DNA from: Eutypa lata | Lineage: Eukaryota; Ascomycota; Sordariomycetes; Xylariales; Diatrypaceae | Assembly (NCBI GenBank): GCA_022661535.1 | Contig: JAKULF010000017.1 | Span: forward strand, 62,001 to 126,000 | DNA: 64,000 nucleotides | Reading direction: 5' to 3' | Shown: one piece after another, positions 11,840 through 24,639 of the stretch | Layout: every line of letters begins with the position of its first letter | Position numbering within the stretch: the first letter of the stretch is position 1 | Position numbers and translations under genes: made by a program | The notes under the pieces: model-generated | Told to the model about the DNA's origin: nothing | What the model saw: the letters and a program-made list of their open reading frames with translations, nothing else | Database searches by the model: none

Positions 11840-12811
11840 ATGGCGCCCAAGGTTGCAATTGTCTTTGTAAGTCATCTCCTACAACGAAACCCTACGTTCC
11901 ATCGTTGGAGCTCCCCCCATGTGAATTTTGAATCGAACGCGGGGCATCTCCCGCCAAGCATCTTCCCGCCCCTCCAATGCATGCAGGGAGGGTGGTACCC
12001 GATAGTGAGACAGAAATGAGAAATGTCTTGGCATTAAACATCAAACCCACTTAACTACCTATAGAGAGAGCACCGAAGAGTAAATGTCTCGATGAATACA
12101 GCTAACCACATCTCAAAATGTAGTACTCAATGTATGGCCACATCCGCAAGATGGCCGAGGCCGAGAAGGAGGGTATTGAGAAGGCCGGCGGTCATGCCGA
12201 TATATTCCAGTAAGTGAGACCCCGGCGGCAGTACACTCCCAACCCAACGGTCAGGTTGCGCGGGGCCATCGTACTAACGACGTGTGCTACTTCACAGGGT
12301 CCCCGAGACGCTTCCTAAGGAGGTGCTCGACAAGATGTACGCCCCGGGCCCAGCCAAGGACATCACGGTGCTGGAGGACCCGACTACGTTAGAGGCGTAT
12401 GACGGGATCTTGCTCGGGATCCCGACGCGGTACGGCAACTTCCCGGCGCAGCTGAAGGCCTTCATCGACAAGACGGGCAAGCAATGGAGCTCGGGCGGGT
12501 TCTGGGGCAAGCTGGGCGGGCTCTTCGTCTCGACGGCCTCCCAGGGCGGCGGCCAGGAGTCCACCGCGCTCGCCACCATGTCGACCTTCGCCCACCACGG
12601 CATCATCTACGTCCCGCTCGGCTACGCCAAGACTTTCGCCCAGCTCACCGACCTCACCGAGATCCACGGCGGCAGCGCCTGGGGCGCCGGCACCTTCGCC
12701 GGGGCCGACGGCTCGCGCCAGCCCACCGCCAAGGAGCTCGAGGTCGCCCGCATCCAGGGCGAGGAGTTCTGGAAGGCCGTCGTGAAGTTCTCCTCGTCGG
12801 GCGGCAACTGA
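11840..12811 (+). CDS. NAD(P)H:quinone oxidoreductase, WrbA/Alt a 7 (flavodoxin-like) family
   Basis: Three exons (11840-11866, 12124-12209, 12298-12811) give 208 residues to a TGA. Introns of 257 and 88 nt are GT-AG and in frame; the first exon encodes only MAPKVAIVF. The flavodoxin fold is clear: an N-terminal strand and YSMYGHI phosphate-binding loop for FMN, PTRYGNFPAQ at about residue 80, FVSTASQGGGQE, and HGGSAWGAGTFAG near the end, all typical of WrbA, yeast Pst2/Ycp4 and the Alternaria allergen Alt a 7. Such enzymes reduce quinones by two electrons and protect against oxidative stress. The 208-residue end matches the family's usual length. However, the stop is TGA followed by CTA, and the frame then remains open for 54 codons to a TAA at 12974, ending in a CaaX box (separate entry). 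Confidence 0.93.
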
Positions 12812-12976
12812 CTACATGATGGTGAGGGAAGGGATGCTCCTGCCGCAGCAAAGAAGGAGGAGGAAGGGGGTGGGGATAAGCCGGCCCCGGCGAATGGAGA
12901 CGGGGCCGCGGCGAAGAAGGAACGGAGGAGGAGTGGGGGCCCGTGCGGGTTACCGCCTAAGTGCGTGATCTTGTAA
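12812..12976 (+). other. in-frame 3' extension of quinone reductase ending in CaaX (readthrough candidate)
   Basis: Directly after the TGA at 12809-12811 the same frame continues for 54 sense codons to TAA 12974-12976. The predicted peptide is not random. It is Ala/Lys/Glu-rich, then Gly/Asp/Pro/Ala, then a basic KKERRR patch, and ends PCGLPPKC-VIL: a C-terminal C-V-I-L CaaX box with a second Cys six residues upstream, like the tail of prenylated and palmitoylated Ras proteins. The stop context TGA-CTA is the best-known leaky context in fungi and animals. The product would be 263 residues. Splicing could also join it: donor GTGAAG at 12782 and an AAG acceptor before AAGGAG give a 72-nt in-frame intron removing the stop, but the better CAG acceptor five bases earlier is out of frame. 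Coding character is seen; use in the cell is inferred. Confidence 0.55.
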
Positions 12977-15900
12977 CGGAAAACAAAGAGGAAGAAAAGA
13001 TAACAAAAAAAAGAGACATGGGTTATAATGAGACGTAGATAGACCCTTAAGATTCATGAAACTAGCAATTATACCATATTCTTTGATCACTTTCATCCTG
13101 AGCTTCTCAAAAGCTAACTAGTCCATCCGATCTTGCAGGCTAGGTACCTAGTTAGGTATTTATACTTAGCCGAGTATGCTTGCTCGCAAATAGGAGCGAG
13201 TATCAATCAATGCGCACTTTGAAGGTTACATCTGCTGCATACACTCACATCAGTCTCATGCTTGGCTTTCTTACACCTTGTCACTTGACTAACATGATAC
13301 AACCAATAGACCCACCGCGGAAGTGACCTTTTATGCAACTTCAGTGTTAAGTTTGTATGGTATCAATGGCTTGAGCAATGGTTAACTACACAATAGATGT
13401 CTCAAGCTTAAAACACTAGTTTGGATGCGAATAGGGGCTGAAAGGGGTATATATGGCAGAGGTGTGCTAGTTGATATATTATTACGTCTTGACGTTGCTA
13501 ACAAGTAGCTGTTTTCTCATAGTTGTCGGCGTCAAGGGACACCCGTGTCTATGGGTATAACGCAATCATATAAGTTATTACGCACTGCAACCCCTGCCTT
13601 AGTTAGGTCATTTATTGTCTCATTCATAGCCTTCGCGCTGTTACAACCAACCAGTGACTTCATGAGTGCCGAGGTGTAGTTACGGGTTCCCATTCGCTTT
13701 GCTCAAAGCCATTGCCCGCAGAATTGTCAACGAGGTGGATGGGGCTTCCCGAGTCACATGTGACCTTCAAACCCCCTTCCCCCCTTTCCTGGTTTTGATA
13801 TTCCTAGTTGATACTTGGCAGATCTTCCCAAAAAAAATCACCTAGTACTATGGAATTGGAGTAGATAGTGATGCGCAAGTTCTGGTCTGTTAAGTAAGCT
13901 AGAACCGCCACATAACGTAATGACACGTAACCTGTAGGTTATACTTAAGTTATCTTTATATGCCCTATAAAACTTGAGAACAACGACCTGAAATAGATGC
14001 AAGGCGATCCTGCATAGTAGATCTGGGAGTCTGGGGAAAGTCTGAGGAAAGTCTACCGGTAAGCTCTCTGGCCGTAGTCTCGGTGAGGGCAAAGGAGGCT
14101 CCCACGTCACGTTGAAGCGGCAAAGTTTCGGCAGACCGCGGGTATGCTTCCGTGCTGCTACGGTGGTTATAAACTCAATCCTGAGGCGCAGACTTGAATT
14201 ATGGAAGAAGTTGGATAGGGAGGCTTTGTGAATGAATGGTTAAGTATGTGTAGCAAAGCAAGCACAAACAGCGTATGTGTATCTACATGATCCATCGATA
14301 GCTTCCGCGAACGCCAGTCAGAGGATGTTTTAAGTCCCTAATCAGCTTTAGTTCCTTTTGATTGGCGTACAATCTAGTTAGCCGGTCTGCCGGGGTGTTG
14401 GTATGAGTAGCTGGCTGCTGGAGTTTATGCAAAGGAGTGACATACATCATAGGAACCAGCCCACTACGTTGCGTCCGATGCAACGATAATAGAACCATGT
14501 CGAGACAGAGTCACTTGTAAAGGTCCTTGGAAGGATATAGGATGTGTTGGGACCATACTCTGTTTACTGGTAGGTATATATCTGTCACCAGTTTTGTACC
14601 TCGCTAAAGATAACAGTAGTGTGGTATACATGTCATGTAATGGCCTAGGATATTTAGGTAACCTTGAATACTAGGAGTCTTGCATTGACTTTGTGACTTT
14701 GACGGGTCTTAGCCCAGGAGCACCATCAGGCGGATAATACAGGAGAATATATGCATGATACAAGCCTGAGGATTGTGACTACCATTGGGCAACTTTCATT
14801 GATCGTGTTGGAATATATTCATGAGCTTAATAAACCTCTTTGAGCTAGTTGTTGCCTCGTCGTATTATATCTTGTACGCCTCGTAGAGCCGAAGAGGGGT
14901 TGGAACTAAAGAAGATATCTGAGGAGTCGGGCCTGGTACTAGAATGAGGACTTGTGCGTTGAAATATCACCAAACATGCTGTAAACCCTGAATTTATAGT
15001 ACACGAACATAAAGGTGAGAGCTACTTGCGAGTGTAAATATAGTGATGTAAAGATGGGCGGTCTTGGGGGCGCCATATTTAATCATAGACTCAGTTCCGT
15101 AGCATCCAACTCTTAAATGATAACATATTTTCTAATTTGACCCGGCTTGTAGCATGGGTGGACGTCAGCTATCACGAACAAGATCGGACTTACAAAGTAT
15201 AATACGTGGAGGTAATTTCAACTTTGAAGATCCAACCACTGACTAACTAGGTCGGGCACACCATATATGTTAAAAAGGAGATGACTGTAACGCAGTTTTC
15301 TCAGGAGACAACAGTGTAATAGGCTGCTGTGAGGTATAGATATATATAAGACCGTTCGAGAACTACATTAAACGTGCAGTCTTAGAGCTATGCGGAGGAA
15401 GATGGAAGACGTGTAAAAACTTAAGGGATCCTAGACAGCCAATGCCACACACTCCTATGATAGTAGTACCTAACTCTAACAATGAACTAAATGCCAATAA
15501 TCAGAACGACTAGAATAAGGATATTCACATCTCTATCCGTATCGTAGAGAGTTCGTCCAAAACGTACTAATATACTCAAGTAGTAAATATAATATTTCAT
15601 AATATCTCAAGTCCGTATATTGGTATCTATGCTCGACTATTTAAAGTCTTTTCCCTTTTTATATAACCAAGTTCTTGTAAGAACCACCCCTTTTTTAAAT
15701 CTCCAATACTACCAGATGAGTCTTGGTTCATCCCAAAACGTATGTCATCATGCTCCACGTCGCTTAAGAACCTCCATACAATCATGATCAAATAGCGGAT
15801 AGATCCAAGAACAGCTCATCCGAGGGTCGAGACGAAGGACTGGACGACCGAACGAAAGCCTCTGAGAAGATACCCACAAGCACACCTGTCTGTCTCAGAC

Positions 15901-15998
15901 ATAGATACATGGCAGCGTTTCTATGTACATATCTACGCATTGTCCTTGACTGGCTGCCGTACTGACTGAGTGACTGAGTGATTGACAGGTTGATTTCC
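12977..15998. other. intergenic, 3 kb, convergent
   Basis: Between the quinone reductase and the 3' end of homoisocitrate dehydrogenase. It is AT-rich with no coding frame longer than about 90 codons and none with protein-like composition. No tRNA or clear transposon was recognised. It could hold an old, decayed element, but I cannot show one. Confidence 0.5.
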
Positions 15999-17259
<1,261 letters not shown>

Positions 17260-19366
17260 GGTTGCGGTTCAATTGGGGGTTGAGGTGAAATTGCGATGTT
17301 CGGACATAAAAAATGAATGTACTTCCATGTGCCTGATGCCATCGTGAACAAAATTTCCTATTAAAGCTCCATTTCTAAAGTACCTAAGTAACTATCTACA
17401 TAACTACATACACCAGCCAGTGCCTCATGTCCCTCATCTTAGGTGGTCGGGTGGTTCAAACGGTGCGTCACTTGGCTTTAGCTACCCGATAGTGGGGAAA
17501 CCTGCCCGGAACTCATGGTTGTGGGGTTCCGCAATCGGCGCAATTTAGCTAAGGGAGCTTGGACCTCACTTTTTGAATTGATATTTCTAGTTTATGTAGT
17601 TATTTAATTCATAAGGTTCGTAGGGCAGAACCATATTTATGTAAATAACGGGTAGAACCTGTACGGATGAAGCGGCCAATTATAACCTAAATTTACGAAT
17701 ATCTGGGGAATGTTCCTTTAGTTAGAACATAGACGAATACGGAGTACCTAACTACATACCTAGGGTGGTTACTTCGTACCAATATTAACATTGGAATCCG
17801 GACCTAAACGATTGGCCTCTACACTCGTACATAAGGTAGTTACTTCATCGTGGAAGCACAAATTAATGCCAGCCTGCCAGACTGCGGAAAAGCGAACGAA
17901 CTGGTGTACGAAGTATGTAATGTAACCTCGGAGCAGAGACCTGGGACACCTAGCGCATTAGACAAACCCCTCTTATACCTGAAACAGTTGCTGTATGTCC
18001 ACCCGGGCAATTGGGTATTTTCTGTCCGTTTCTAATAAGACGCGAGGGAAGTCACCAATTGGCTGGGTGGTAATATCGATTGGATAAGAAGTATGCAGAT
18101 ACGTAGGTAGGTAGTTAACTATATGAATATGAAAAATGGGCAACACAGGAGGATATTGGATTGGGCTTTTTTTATATAGCATAACTAGCTGTTGCACATT
18201 ATTAAAAATGCTTTATGTTATGCAATGTCACTTCAGTAGGTAACGTTGGTTTGAGGGTTTCATTAGGCATTTAGTTACTTCGTGTGAAATATCCTAGTAG
18301 TGCTACTACGTATAAATGCCGAGAAGCTGCACGAGATAAATCATATACTCAAAGGATACCTATGATAGTACGTAGGTAGATGGTTAGACTCGAGGATCTC
18401 TTATTCAGTTCAGTTTCATCCATCTGTTCAGGCAGTGAATCAAAAGTCTTTGGAAAGGGATTTCCAATATAGCATGAAGAGGATAAAAATAACAGCCGGT
18501 CTTGAGGAAGAGGACAATTTGTGCAGTTTATGCTACTTAACCTATTTCAGGTGTAATTCTAACTGTTTATTGGTAATCTCTCTTTATTGAATTACCTTTC
18601 TGGGCATTAAGAGGCATAGCCTGACCTCTTCTAGAAGCTTGGTAACCTTTTATTAGCCAATAAGCTTAGACAATGATGGCTAACCCCTGAAAATACAACA
18701 GCAGGAAGAGGGACTTGGGGGGGTTAGCACTACCTCTTAAGGAGGTCATGATGAATTGAGTCAATCCCCACTATTGATTTTATTTACCAGGGGATGGGGA
18801 CATCGGGCCACCTCTCTTTCACTCTCACACGCGCCTAACGTGGACCTGCCTGACATATTTCGCTGGCTTCCCCAATGCTGAGGCCATGCGATAGATTTAT
18901 TATTGACTTGGACTTCATCTGACTAGTTACCTGTTTACATCGTCGCTCCTCCATTCTACTCGAAACCTCGCATTTTGTTTTTTTTGCTTTTCTGTGCTTT
19001 CTTCTCGTTATCATTTGATACATCTTATACGTCTTATTACGCCCCTTTTAATACCAACTGGATAGTCGAATAACCACTACATACATACATACATACATAT
19101 TCTTCAACCCCCTAAATTGCAAGCTACCAGCCATACTAGACATAAACGCGAAAAGGGTGATGCGCTGGGTAACAAAGATCAACGCCTGTACGTTCCTGCG
19201 GTGACAACAGCAGATGTGATATCTCATTAAATCAAACTGAATCGAATTGCACTTTTGCCCCTCACTCCATATCGACATCCTACGCCGCCAATTACAACTA
19301 TTGTACACCGAGCTGTAAACGAATACATCTACTGTTGAGAAGAGTGAAGAGCAAGTCGCCGCAACC
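17260..19366. other. intergenic, 2.1 kb, divergent promoters
   Basis: Separates LYS12 (minus) from the 658-aa protein gene (plus). It contains TAGGTA tetramers (about 18100 and 18370), a CATA microsatellite at 19077-19100 and a pyrimidine-rich leader before 19367. No gene found; short frames at 17850 and 19048 look random. Confidence 0.5.
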
Positions 19367-21820
19367 ATGTCGGGAGTTAAGGGCCTCGCCGCCATGTTCG
19401 AGCAGCGCGGCGACAAACCGTCAGATGATCGAGGGAGATCTCCAGGTCCAGTTCGCTCACTAGGAGGTATGTATGGGATTGCACCTTCTCTTCTATCTAC
19501 ACCACTGTCCACTATCTACTACGATCTACATGTCCATCTATATACTGTATACAGTATCCGCAAGTATTCATACATTTTAAAACATTGAAGTCTATCGTAC
19601 TTGATGTAGGTAAATACCTGCATATTTACTGAGACTTCTGTGTTTGCATGTAACAATGCGCATTGACGGGGTTTGCATACTTGATGGAACATCGTGTTCT
19701 TGGAAAGTTTCTGCCCACCGTTTGTTTTATCATCATGTTCTAGTTAGCTTCTGTTGTCTACAGCACAGCAGTTCAAAACCAAGAGCCGTTCTATCACTAA
19801 GCCCACATTTCTTTAATACGTCATTCTGTGGTCACTTCCAGAATCCTCAGGCACAATTCCCATTATCTACTGGAAAAAGCTAGTTGTTTGCTGTCTCCTG
19901 GTTTAAGCTTTAGTATAGCTAACATTAAACTTCACACCATTAGGAACCCCAACTCCCGAATCGCCTCGCCCACTATCCAAAGTCCGAACATCCTTCGTAG
20001 CAGTGGAGAAAGATGGTCGTATAGGATTAAGAAGAGACCACAGCGGTGATTCGGTGTCTGTATCGAGCAGAAGATTGAGCAACGAGACTGGAACAACTAC
20101 ACCTCAGCCCGTATCCGAGAAATCCGACGTTTTCGCCGACAACATGGCTAAGAACACTGCTGCGTTCAAGTCTAATCTATCACCAGAACCTGTTCCTCAA
20201 CCCCCCAAACAAGAGATACAGACCCCAACCAAGAAGGGTGGTGAAAAGAGCAGTGAAAACCTCGCACCAAATCCCAACCCAGACAAAATTACGGACGAGG
20301 AGGAACCCTCAGCTAAGTTGAAGCCGGGTCTCCCTACGGACAAGGAAGCCATTGAGGGTGATCAACACATATCCGATGGCATTGGCGACATTTTAAAGTC
20401 CCCTCCTACAACGACAAACAAGGCAAAGGCTCCCGTGAGCAAACCTGCTCCTCCTAAACCTGCCCCTAAACCTGCTCATATCCCGACTACCACAAAGGCT
20501 GTCCCCAAGGCTACAAAATCACCTACGACAGCCACCGCGGCAAAGGCCCACACGAAAGAGCCAGCAAAGACCGCGAGCTCAGCTTCAGAGAAGAAGCCTA
20601 CTACCGCTACCGCAGCAACGTCAAAGGATCACGCGGCAACGAAGAAGACGACCGTGCCAGCGAAGTCCACGGCACCCGTCAGCAAGAAGCCGGCACCTGT
20701 TCACTTGCCCCCATCTGGTACAGGTTTTGTCAAGCCGAAGCCTAAGTCACCGACTCGGCCCCTTCATCTTCCCCCGTCTCTCACAACACATACTGCTGCA
20801 TCAGCTTCCAAGGTGGGCAATGGTGCTGCAGCTCCCGCCCCTGGAAGACAATCCAACTCCCGAGCTTCCGGTAATGCCCAGCATCTCAACGTTCATCCTG
20901 CCTCGCACAGGCCATCTAGCAGATCCAGCGCGTCGACAACAGGTACTGCCACAGGCAGCAAGGGACTAAAGCGCCAGAATTCCAACGTTAGTCGACCTCG
21001 GCCTAGTCTTGGACCACCCCCCAAGCCGGCAGCTAAGGATCACCCCCTTTCCAAGAAAGACAGCCACGTCGATGAAGGGTTCCTTGCGCGCATGATGCGG
21101 CCCACCCAGAGCAGCCAGAGCAAGACGGCCGAGAAGGTGCCCGTCACGCCTCCGCGGAGACACAAATCCCCCACGACTACACACCCCAAGCGGTCATTAC
21201 CTGCTAAGGATGTCGAGGGTAGCGCCAAGAAGGCCGCGGCCAAGATCCAGGCATCGGGCAAACCCAAGGCCGCAACCGGTGCGACGAAGGCAACTGCAGA
21301 GCAACCGAAGACGACCGCAAAGGACGTTGCCCCTGTGGTCGCCAAAACCGAGACAGCTGAGGAAGCTATCGAGACGGCGAAGGCTTCCAAGGAGACTGCT
21401 TCTACTCCCCTAGTGGAGAAAGCCGAGATGGATGTGGCTATTGAGCCTACAGCGGAGGCGGTTGCTCCCGTTACTGCCCAGGCCGAGACGGCGGAGGCTG
21501 CTATTGAGGCGGCCAAGGTCTCTACCGATACTGCTGCCACGCCCCTTGTCGAGAAGACAGAGCCAGAAGTAGTTGTCGAGGCGCTCAAGGTAGATACTGC
21601 TGATAATGACAAGTCTGCCTCTTCTGCTACGGCTCTCACTGTAGAGCCGGAGAAAGTCGAAGATATCGAAGATCTAGTCCACGTGTCTAAGGAATCACCC
21701 GTCGGATCTGATACTGCTGCTGCTCCTGCTGCGGAGATGCCTACCACTACCGATGAAGATGTGAAGGAAGAAGATACCAAGGCAGCAGCCGAGGAGAAGT
21801 CCGAGGAAGTGGAGGCTTAG
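19367..21820 (+). CDS. low-complexity Ala/Thr/Pro/Lys-rich conserved fungal protein
   Basis: Two exons, 19367-19466 and 19944-21820, give 658 residues. The intron is long for this genome (477 nt), with donor GTATGT and acceptor TAG, and joins ...RSLGG to TPTPESPRPLSKVRTSF in frame. The recognisable conserved parts are the N-terminus (GLAAMFEQ, then TPTPESPRPLSKVRTSFVAVEKDGR) and a short FLARMMRPTQSS motif at about 413-424. Everything between is disordered: Lys/Pro/Ala/Thr runs such as KPAPPKPAPKPA. Near the C-terminus two about 40-residue units repeat (about 496-535 and 541-580, both with AETAE-x-AIE-x-AK and TPLVEK), followed by an acidic tail. There is no signal peptide or membrane span. 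Homologues are often labelled mucin-like from composition only; the function is unknown. The composition suggests a scaffold or regulatory protein. Confidence 0.8.
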
Positions 21821-23149
21821 GAGGAACATTGGATAGACTTGGATGTTGCTATGGCTGCTTAAAAGAAAAGAACTATGTAGCTAAGATAGCTTGTGGTGTT
21901 ATTGTGTCGATAAAGATTTTTCGGTGTGTAGGGGGGAAAAGGTCAGCTTATGTGGTTCTTGATACTTTTTCCCCAGAAGAAGAAAAGAAAAAAACCTCTT
22001 GTATTAGGCGAGGCGTAGCAGGTGATTGATCGATTGATACCTTGTTTGTTTTTTTGCTTGTTTATTTGCTTATTTGTTCATTCGGAAAGCTGTAAAGGTG
22101 GTGGTGGCGGTGATGGTGGTAGGCTCCATAGGTAAAAAAGGGGGGTGTTATTTTCACTTCATGTACATATCTTTTTTTTAATAGGGAGAAGAAGCAAAGC
22201 GAAGCGAAGTCAAGGCAAAGCAAAGCAGAGCAGAGCAAAGTAAAGGGAAGGAAGGATGTGGAAAGGTTGAATGGAAAGGAGTTTGTTGTTGATAGATCCA
22301 GTCTGCAAAGCAAAAAGAGCAAAAGCATAGCATTGAAGAAGAAAAAGCATCATTTCCCGGCGTCGTCGTTTCAGTGTCGTTTACATACCTAGGTAGTTAG
22401 TTGTTGGTTGGTAAGGTACATAGCTAGGTTGGTTGGTAGGTTGGGAGGTAGGTAGTTGGTTGTTTTGTAGCCTTCAGTGAACACTTGGTTTTATGACCTT
22501 GTTTTCACTTGAGTTATAGTTAGTTATAAATAATGATATGTGTATACTTGTAAATACCTAGCCTCGTAGGTAAGTAACGCATAGCAACAGCAGGAATGTG
22601 AGCGAAGGCTTTTTTTTCTTCCAAATGTTTCAATGGGCGTTTTTTTATACCGATTTGTGATTTGTGGTTGTACTCAATATGATGATACAAAACGACCGCC
22701 GCAAGGGGTGCCTTGGACGTAATAAAATATATGTACAGATTCTGTTTATTGTACATCGTTCTTTCTCACCCACCATATGCCTGTCTGTCTACCTAAATAG
22801 ATGCCTACCTATCCCCCCTGGCTGGTAGGCCGGCCTCCTGATCTAGTGATCTCGGAGTTTCTCTCAACCAAGCCTGGAGATAGTGAGGCTGACCGGGAGC
22901 ATTCCGCCTTATCTGCAGTGATGCTTTTCTTCTTCTTCGTCCATCTACTAGAGAAGCTGATTCCCCCCCCTTCCCCGCCCCTTTTCCTTTTCACCACCAG
23001 AAGACATTGTGCATTTTGATCCACACCATCGTCATCATCATCATCGCGTGTGGGTGTGCGTGCGTACGTACCAAACCAGACTAGACAAGACCACTACCAC
23101 CACCCCACACCGAGTAGCTAGCTAGCAAGCAAGCAAGCCCCCCAAGAAA
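21821..23149. other. intergenic, convergent 3' ends
   Basis: Contains purine-rich tandem AGCAAAG-like sequence (about 22190-22250), many GGTA/GTTG tetramers (22380-22460), and a pyrimidine-rich block at 22920-23000. Short frames on both strands lack coding character. No gene found. Confidence 0.5.
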
Positions 23150-23641
23150 TCACGGCCCAGCCCGACACAACAACAAACCCCCGACATGCCTCTCAACGGC
23201 CTCCCTCGACTCCAAGACGCCCAGATCGGTACCGACGAACATGCACTCGCCGAGGTTGAGGCCCTGCTGGCGGCTCGCGTCGAAGCCGCGGACGAGCCGC
23301 TTGAGGGCGCTCAGGTTGGCGGTGACGGGGCGCTTCGGGGTGGTGATGCTGCTGACGCGGCGGAGCACGGGCTCGTTGGCGCTGTACTTGAGGCCGACCC
23401 AGAGCCGCTGGCGCGCCACGTTGGCCGTCGTCAGCGGCTCCGGCTCGTACGTCGACAGCACCGTCGACGGGTCCGGCGGCCGCGGGCCCCCCCGCGTCAC
23501 GAACGTCAGGAACCCCGCCCGGTGTAGGGCCAGCGCCACCGCTAGGTTGTACTTCGTGTGCGACACGGAGGTGAGGCCCAGGGACGCCTTGGAGGCGTTC
23601 TGCAGGTGCGAACACATGTTTACTACGTTTGCTATGCCCAT
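23150..23641 (-). CDS. MRPS8: mitochondrial small-subunit ribosomal protein uS8m
   Basis: Single exon of 163 residues, minus strand. I start at ATG 23641 (context CAAAAATGG) because homologues begin with the segment that follows (an N-terminal helix ending SHLQNASKASLGLTS). The open frame extends upstream to 23884, but that part contains the translated CA repeat. Residues 1-30 match the RNA-binding start of fungal uS8m. TRGGPRPPDP and EPEPLTTANVARQRLWVGLKY follow, then VSSITTPKRPVT and the conserved end with VGGLLLCR. It is a structural protein of the mitochondrial 37S subunit, binding the central domain of the small rRNA. A CA/GT microsatellite lies in the 5' leader only about 12 nt from the start codon. 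Strong GC bias at third positions makes a long false frame on the plus strand. Confidence 0.9.
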   Translation of the reverse strand: MGIANVVNMCSHLQNASKASLGLTSVSHTKYNLAVALALHRAGFLTFVTRGGPRPPDPSTVLSTYEPEPLTTANVARQRLWVGLKYSANEPVLRRVSSITTPKRPVTANLSALKRLVRGFDASRQQGLNLGECMFVGTDLGVLESREAVERHVGGLLLCRAGP

Positions 23642-23652
23642 TTTTGAATCGA

Positions 23653-23680
23653 TGTGTGTGTGTGTGTGTGTATGTGTGTG
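23653..23680. repeat. GT/CA microsatellite in the uS8m leader
   Basis: Nine uninterrupted GT units, then TATGTGTGTG. On the minus strand this is a CA tract ending about a dozen bases before the uS8m start codon, so length changes would alter the 5' leader. Confidence 0.8.
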
Positions 23681-24314
23681 GATTTCGTGATCTCGTCGAG
23701 GTTTATGAATCGGGGTACTCGGTATGTAGAGAAAGCCTTTGGGTGCTCTTGCCCTGCCGGGCGAATTCGAATTCGTAAAAAAAAAGAAAAGTTCGTCAAT
23801 GATATCCGTCGGAAACCTTGGTGTGAATATCGTCTGTTGAGAGGAGTAGTAAAGGACTCGTGGGTTGTATTCCAATTCCGTCACCTAAATCGTATCATGT
23901 CGATATGGTTTCACTGGAAAGCTTCAAGATTGAAAATATATCGGAAGCGGCAGAATTGCAAAATCCGTGACCCGTGACGCAGGGACCACCTTCTGTGCTG
24001 CTACCTAATCTAGGTATTGAAAACCATACCTACATAGTTAGGCGTTCAAGTGGGGTTCTCATCCCTCATGGCAGCGTGGGAACGAGAAGCGGGAGCCAGG
24101 GGAGTAATATGCCAATTGTCAGCCCTGATTGGTCACCTCCTAATGACGCTTCCTGTCCCCTCGGTACGTTAGTCTTGACATTCAACCCCACCTTCGCCAG
24201 CCTGCGCAGCGTGGGAATGGGCAGTTAAGCGCTGACGACCAAAATATCTTGCCATGGCAGCATGGGCTTAGGCATGGGCCTTGCTGCAGATGTGCAACCG
24301 CAGGATGGAGGGAC

Positions 24315-24341
24315 ATGGATGGATGGATGGATGGATGGATG
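24315..24341. repeat. GGAT tetranucleotide microsatellite
   Basis: Six to seven copies of ATGG in tandem, upstream of the gene starting at 24640. A similar GGAT run occurs at about 54250. Confidence 0.75.
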
Positions 24342-24639
24342 TAGGTAATTTTTAGCTATTGAAAATGCGCTGCTGCCGAGCGGCAGTCATCTCATCTCGT
24401 ACGTCAGGCACGCCAAGTGGTGTTTCCTGTCTTCTTTTTTTATTTTATAATCCTTCGACTTGTAATTGCGACGAGGAAGCTTTCTTCTCTTTTTTCCTTC
24501 TTATTTTGTTTGTTGTAAAATACCCCCTAGGTTCTATCGATTTTGAACCGCTTTTCACGGTTGTCATATATTTCTTACCTCATCGCGTTGTATAAGTATA
24601 TACGTACTCTTACCTGCCTGTTGTCTTCGGTTGCTGAAG

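Larger units (their letters stand above)
23642..24639. other. intergenic, divergent promoters
   Basis: Between uS8m (minus) and the proline-rich gene (plus). Apart from the GT and GGAT microsatellites it is unremarkable. A 107-codon frame at 23654-23977 begins inside the GT repeat and has no coding character. Confidence 0.5.

Noticed and set aside
12782..12848. 67-nt intron (GTGAAG...CCGCAG) in the quinone reductase that would remove the stop
   Set aside because: It has a good branch site but shifts to a frame giving an Arg/Gly-rich tail; only readthrough or the weaker AAG acceptor reaches the CaaX frame.
23186..23690. Plus-strand frames of 113 and 149 codons at uS8m
   Set aside because: Shadows of the minus-strand ribosomal protein gene; one reads through the GT microsatellite.
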